This document shows positions 60,303 to 64,000 of a DNA stretch of 64,000 bases, piece after piece; position 1 is the stretch's first letter, and every line of letters starts with the position of its first letter. The notes beneath the pieces are model-generated. The model did not search any database and was not told the origin of the DNA. It saw nothing but the letters and a program-made list of their open reading frames with translations. The translations under genes were made by a program, and so were the position numbers. The DNA is from Magnetospirillum sp. 15-1 (GTDB lineage Bacteria > Pseudomonadota > Alphaproteobacteria > Rhodospirillales > Magnetospirillaceae): NCBI RefSeq assembly GCF_900184795.1, contig NZ_FXXN01000023.1:205055-269054 (forward strand). Reading direction: 5' to 3'.

Positions 60303-61924
60303 TCCTTCGCGGCGGCGTGGGGGTCAAGGTAATCCGCTTCGCGGCCATTTGCCATCCAATCGGCCAGGGCGGCCAGATCGGGGGGAATCTCGGTCAGTCC
60401 GGCCTGCAGCCTGACATTCTGGTTCAGGGCGACCACGCCCCGGCCGTCGGCGTTGAAATCCAGCGCGAAGGAGGTGAAGGGGATGGGGCGCAGGAAGAAG
60501 GTGCCATAGGCATAGCGCCGGGCCAGCTCCACCACCTCCGGCGCCAGGGCCGGAACCTCGTGCAGGCGGGCCAGCAGGCGCTGGTATTCGTCCGGGTCGG
60601 CGGGGTCCATGGTGAAACCCCGCCCGGCATAGCGCCCGGTGCCGGCGGTGACCACCGGAACGCCGAAGCAGGGCAGTTCCATGCCCACGGTGCCGCGCAC
60701 GGTCAGGCCGTAATCCATGGCGTTGAACAGGGACAGGGTATTGATGTCCGTATCGGCCGCCATGATGCGGATATGATCGGGCAGGGTGCCGAAGGCCCGC
60801 TGCAGGGCCTGGGCCTCCAGCTGCTCCATGGGCTGGCCGTCCATCTTGGAGCGCCAGACATTGACCGGATGGACCTTGACCACCCAGTTGAGGTGGGGAT
60901 TGGCCATGGCGCCGCGCACCGTCTCCACCAGCCAGCTCTCGTAATCGGGATAGAGGCTGTCGCCGAAGAAGAAGGTGGCGTCGTAAAGGATGTGGCAGAA
61001 GATCACGGCGGTCTTCTTGTCCGGGTCCAGGCCCAGCTGCCGGCGCACCTCGTGGGCGGGCTTGATCTGCTTGCCGTCCTGCAATTGCTGGCGGTTGTAC
61101 CAGGTGCCGGAATTGTAATGGCCGGTCATCTGCGCCATCAGCCGCTGATCCAGCTCGGCGGTCCACGGCCGGGCCTTGATCCGCTCCCAGCTGGCATCCG
61201 AAAGGGCCAGGGGATGCATGGGCCGGTTCTCCAGGCCATAGCGCTTGAACAGCAGCCGCTCGGCCTGGGGGGCGCCCAGCCACTGGATGGCGTCCACGCC
61301 CGCCATCAGGCAGGAATCGAAGAACTCGCCCGCCGGGGTATAGCCGCGCTCGTTGAACAGCGCCGCCTGGGCCGGATGAGCCCGCAGCAGGGCGGCGCTG
61401 GCCTCCTTGGTGGCCAGGGACTGGGCCAGCTGCCGGCGCACCAGATCCCGATGCTCGCGGTTGGAAGGGTCGATGCGGCCCTGGCGCAGATGGCGCAGCA
61501 CGATGGACATGACGTTGCGCCCGACCCGGATGCCGTCCTGCTCCAGAGTGATCAGGCCGGTGAGGTGGGGATCGGCCTCCACCAGCCGCGCGGCCTCGTC
61601 CTCGGCCCGGCGGCGGATGTCGGTGGTCAGGAAATCGTCCAGATAGACGAACTCCACCGGCCCGGCGGCGCGGTAGGTGGCCTCGGCCAGCCGCCAGGGC
61701 CGGGCCATCAGCACGGTGGTGGCCATGCCCCGGTCCTGGGCCGCGCGGGCGATCAGCCCCTGGGCCTTGGCCGACATCAGGCTGTTGACCAGATCGCAGA
61801 TGATCAGCCGGCGCGATTGCGCCAGCGCCGGCCGTGCCGCGCGCATTCCGGCGGTCAGCCGGCGCCAGCGCCACAGATCGGCCGCCAGCAGGCCGTAGGT
61901 CCTGACCTTATCCAGGGCGCTCAT
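60290..61924 (-). CDS. Capsule-synthesis (KpsC/LipB-like) type glycosyltransferase
   Basis: A 544-residue soluble protein. The second half reads KKTAVIFCHILYDATFFFGDSLYPDYESWL, then NWVVKVHPVN, LSLFNAMDYGLTVRGTVGMELPCFGVPVVTAGTGRYAGRGF, a pattern of the Capsule_synth/polysialyltransferase-like superfamily (GT-B with a histidine in VHPVN and a GTVG.E donor loop). Placed beside CMP-nonulosonate genes with ATGA overlap, it may transfer that sugar or Kdo. The first 150 residues have no match I recognise. Start ATG at 61924. Confidence 0.68.
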   Translation of the reverse strand: MSALDKVRTYGLLAADLWRWRRLTAGMRAARPALAQSRRLIICDLVNSLMSAKAQGLIARAAQDRGMATTVLMARPWRLAEATYRAAGPVEFVYLDDFLTTDIRRRAEDEAARLVEADPHLTGLITLEQDGIRVGRNVMSIVLRHLRQGRIDPSNREHRDLVRRQLAQSLATKEASAALLRAHPAQAALFNERGYTPAGEFFDSCLMAGVDAIQWLGAPQAERLLFKRYGLENRPMHPLALSDASWERIKARPWTAELDQRLMAQMTGHYNSGTWYNRQQLQDGKQIKPAHEVRRQLGLDPDKKTAVIFCHILYDATFFFGDSLYPDYESWLVETVRGAMANPHLNWVVKVHPVNVWRSKMDGQPMEQLEAQALQRAFGTLPDHIRIMAADTDINTLSLFNAMDYGLTVRGTVGMELPCFGVPVVTAGTGRYAGRGFTMDPADPDEYQRLLARLHEVPALAPEVVELARRYAYGTFFLRPIPFTSFALDFNADGRGVVALNQNVRLQAGLTEIPPDLAALADWMANGREADYLDPHAAAKEWDQ

Positions 61925-62625
61925 GGCGCCGCCGCGCGGGCGTTGAGCAGGGCGTCGGCGCGGCGCAGATCGTCCTCGGTATCGATGTCGACGGAATCGG
62001 CCTCCTCCATCATGTAGCACAGCAGCCTGCCGCCGAAGACATAGGAGTCCAGCCGGTCGGCGCGGGTGATGTAGAGGGCGGCGCCGTTGCGGGCGAAGAC
62101 CGCCTCCTTGTCCTGGCGTCGGGTCGGCTGGAGGTCGGCCAGATAGGGTTCCAGATAGCCGTCCCGGTTGCGCCGCATCACCGAGCGGGGATGGAAGATG
62201 TGGGGCACGGCGATGCAGCTGACCAGGGAATCGGCGGTGGCGTCGGCGGCGAACAAGGCCCAGGCCTCGTCGATATGGCGGGCGGTACGCAGGGGCGAGG
62301 TGGGCTGCAGGGTCAGGATCGCGTCGGCCCGCCAGCCCTCGGCCTCGGCCAGATGTGCGGTCACGTGGCGGAGCACGGCCAGGGTCGGGCTGTCATCGGC
62401 CGCCAGCCCGGCCGGGCGCATCAGCACCTCGGCACCGTATTGCCGGGCGATTTCCGCGATTTCGGCGTCATCGGTGGACACCACCACCCGCGACACGGCG
62501 CGGCTCGCCCGGGCGGCTTCGATGGACCAGGCCAGCAGCGGCTTGCCGCCCACCATGCGGATGTTCTTGCGCGGCACGCCCTTGGAGCCGCCCCGCGCCG
62601 GAATGATGGCCAGCAGGTTAACCAC
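61921..62625 (-). CDS. neuA: Acylneuraminate (nonulosonate) cytidylyltransferase
   Basis: A 234-residue enzyme opening LLAIIPARGGSKGVPRKNIRMVGGKPLLAWSI, the signature of CMP-sialic-acid synthetases, then LTLQPTSPLRTARHIDEAW and the final DIDTEDDLRRADALL. It activates a nonulosonic acid with CTP. The GTG at 62625 is used: there is no ATG nearby and TGA of neuC lies two bases before. The sugar could be neuraminic, legionaminic or pseudaminic acid. Confidence 0.9.
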   Translation of the reverse strand: MVNLLAIIPARGGSKGVPRKNIRMVGGKPLLAWSIEAARASRAVSRVVVSTDDAEIAEIARQYGAEVLMRPAGLAADDSPTLAVLRHVTAHLAEAEGWRADAILTLQPTSPLRTARHIDEAWALFAADATADSLVSCIAVPHIFHPRSVMRRNRDGYLEPYLADLQPTRRQDKEAVFARNGAALYITRADRLDSYVFGGRLLCYMMEEADSVDIDTEDDLRRADALLNARAAAP

Positions 62626-62627
62626 GG

Positions 62628-63785
62628 TCAGTAGGTGATCCGCTTTTGCACGTCGACGATCTTGGTCGCCAGGATGTCGGCAATGCGCTGACCGGCCTTG
62701 CCGTCGCCGTAGATGGGCTCCATGCCATAGGGGCCGTGGGCCAGATGCTGGCGGATGGCGGCCAGGATGGCGGGGGCCTCGCACGGGGTCTCGATGACGT
62801 TGCGGCCCCGGTCGCGGGCGGTCTGGCGCGAGCCCACATTGACCACCGGCGTGCCGATGAAGGCACCTTCGCGGATGCCGCTGGAGGAATTGCCCACCAG
62901 ACAGGCGGTACGCTTCATCAGCCGCACATAGACGTCGATGGGCAGGTTCTTGAAGAAGTGCATCTTCTTGTCGCGGCCCTGCTCGCGCCATTTGCGGATG
63001 CCGCGGGCCACGTCCTCGGACCCGGCATCGGCGTTGGGCCACAGCACGATGGCGGGCAGGCCCGACTGGTCGGCGGCTTCCAGGGTGGCGGTGATCTGGC
63101 GCTCGCCGGTGCCGTATTCGGTGGTCACCGGATGCTGGGAGACCAGCAGGAAGGGCTGGTCCAGGTCCAGGGGCGCGCCGACGCCGGTCTTGAACAGGTC
63201 CTGGCTGAGGCTGGCGTCGTCGCCCTCCAGGATTTCCGCCACCAGATCGATGCGGGGGCAGCCGACCAGATGGACGTCCTCGGGCCGCTCGCCCAATTTG
63301 ATGATGCGGTCGGCGGCGTCGCGGCTGGCGGGGAAATGCACATGGGCGAATTTGGTGACGGCGTGGCGGATGCTTTCGTCGATGGTGCCGCTGACCTCGC
63401 CGCCCATGGTGTGGGCGACGGGGATGTTCATATAGGCGGCGGCCAGGGTGGTGGCCATGGTCTCGAAGCGGTCGCCCACGGTCAGGACGAAATCCGGCTT
63501 CAGCCGCAGGAACACCGAGGGCAGCTCCATCAGGCCCAGGCCGGTGGACTTGGCCATGGTGGTGGGGGTCTCGCCCTCGATCAGCATGTGCACTTCGGCG
63601 TCGGGCTCGAAGCCGTCGGCGCGGATCAGGTTGATGACGGCGCCATAGCGGTCGAGCAGGGCCGAGGCGGCCAGGACCGTCTGCAATTCAAGGTCGGGAT
63701 GGGCCTTGATGGCGCGCATGGCCGATTTGATGCTGGAATAATTGGCCCGCGAGCCGATGACGATGCAGACCTTACGCTTAGTCAC
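62628..63785 (-). CDS. neuC: UDP-GlcNAc 2-epimerase (hydrolysing), NeuC/LegG type
   Basis: A 385-residue epimerase: VCIVIGSRANYSSIKSAMRAIKAHPDLELQTVLAASALLDRYG and DFVLTVGDRFETMATTLAAAYMNIPVAHTMGGEVSGTIDESIRHAVTKFAH, with LVGNSSSGIREGAFIGTPVVNVGSRQ. The T.GDRFE and GG..SGTIDE patterns belong to the hydrolysing type that releases ManNAc or 2,4-diacetamido-sugars for nonulosonate synthesis. Overlaps neuB by ATGA and precedes neuA by two bases. Confidence 0.92.
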   Translation of the reverse strand: MTKRKVCIVIGSRANYSSIKSAMRAIKAHPDLELQTVLAASALLDRYGAVINLIRADGFEPDAEVHMLIEGETPTTMAKSTGLGLMELPSVFLRLKPDFVLTVGDRFETMATTLAAAYMNIPVAHTMGGEVSGTIDESIRHAVTKFAHVHFPASRDAADRIIKLGERPEDVHLVGCPRIDLVAEILEGDDASLSQDLFKTGVGAPLDLDQPFLLVSQHPVTTEYGTGERQITATLEAADQSGLPAIVLWPNADAGSEDVARGIRKWREQGRDKKMHFFKNLPIDVYVRLMKRTACLVGNSSSGIREGAFIGTPVVNVGSRQTARDRGRNVIETPCEAPAILAAIRQHLAHGPYGMEPIYGDGKAGQRIADILATKIVDVQKRITY

Positions 63786-64000
63786 TGTACGTCCTCCCAG
63801 GTGAATTGGTGATCCGCCGCCACGTCGCGGCCCATCACCCGACCCACCAGTTCATTCATTCTGGCTGCCGGAATGCCGTCGCCCGGCTTCTTGAACGCCA
63901 GGTCGGCTTCGGTCAGAACGCTGCCGGCGCGCAGGGCGCGGGCGGCGACGACGCTCTTTTCGAAAATGGCCTTCATCTCCCGATAGGGCTGGAGATCGGC
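63782..64000 (-). CDS. neuB: Nonulosonate synthase (NeuB), C-terminal part, runs off window
   Basis: Only the last 73 codons are inside the window. The SAF (antifreeze-like) domain of sialate synthases is recognisable: AARALRAGSVLTEADLAFKKPGDGIPAARMNELVGRVMGRDVAADHQFTWEDV. NeuB condenses phosphoenolpyruvate with the amino sugar made by NeuC. The gene starts beyond 64000, and the local ATG at 63976 is internal, because the frame is open up to the window edge (PYREMKAIFEKSVVAA). Confidence 0.88.
   Translation of the reverse strand, partial: ADLQPYREMKAIFEKSVVAARALRAGSVLTEADLAFKKPGDGIPAARMNELVGRVMGRDVAADHQFTWEDVQ

Overview
This GC-rich window looks like the chromosome of an alphaproteobacterium, most probably a Magnetospirillum-like member of the Rhodospirillales. 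That placement rests on codon bias, the gene families present and their style of arrangement; no rRNA, tRNA or magnetosome gene is present to confirm it.

Layout. (1) 1-3387, plus strand: a tightly overlapping set of an HMA_2-like protein, three small Ala/Lys-rich or membrane-associated proteins and a P1B-type ATPase with an unusual membrane metal motif. (2) 3405-4252, minus strand: a flavodoxin and a DUF2023-like protein behind a 19-bp palindrome that looks like a Fur-type operator. (3) 4482-8767, minus strand: a five-gene redox operon: an AprA/fumarate-reductase-type flavoprotein, an AprB-like two-cluster ferredoxin, a HEAT-repeat protein, a NapH/NosR-like membrane Fe-S protein and a YfhL-type ferredoxin. 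(4) 8976-16128, plus strand, diverging from (3): a transport operon with two SsuA/TauA-type binding proteins (the first fused to a NosL-like domain), two permeases, one ATPase, an unrecognised membrane protein, a Crp-type regulator and a sulfotransferase. (5) 16146-23019: a PLP-dependent cysteine/cystathionine synthase with CBS domains plus an Rrf2 regulator (minus), divergent from metN-metI-methyltransferase-CoA ligase-metQ and the 5' part of an acireductone dioxygenase gene (plus).

Regions 3 to 5 read as one sulfur-acquisition island. A plausible model is uptake of a small organosulfur compound, reductive or oxidative processing by the AprA-like enzyme fed by ferredoxins and the membrane Fe-S protein, and capture of the released sulfur by the PLP enzyme, beside methionine uptake and salvage. 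No known desulfonating enzyme (SsuD, TauD) is present, so the flavoprotein module is the best candidate for an undescribed function.

(6) 23020-25336: two different IS630-family elements, one breaking the dioxygenase gene and one inside a membrane protein gene; they mark a junction probably formed by deletion. (7) 25978-64000, almost all minus strand: a large surface-polysaccharide locus with GDP-mannose synthesis, sugar-modifying enzymes, many glycosyltransferases and methyltransferases, a flippase, a polymerase/ligase-like membrane protein, a heparinase II/III-like protein, four asparagine-synthetase-like amidotransferases and, at the right edge, CMP-nonulosonate (sialic, legionaminic or pseudaminic type) genes. 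Within it lies an AT-rich acyltransferase gene on the opposite strand, clearly of foreign origin. Several genes carry single-base frameshifts or truncations, and one amidotransferase paralogue has lost its catalytic cysteine.
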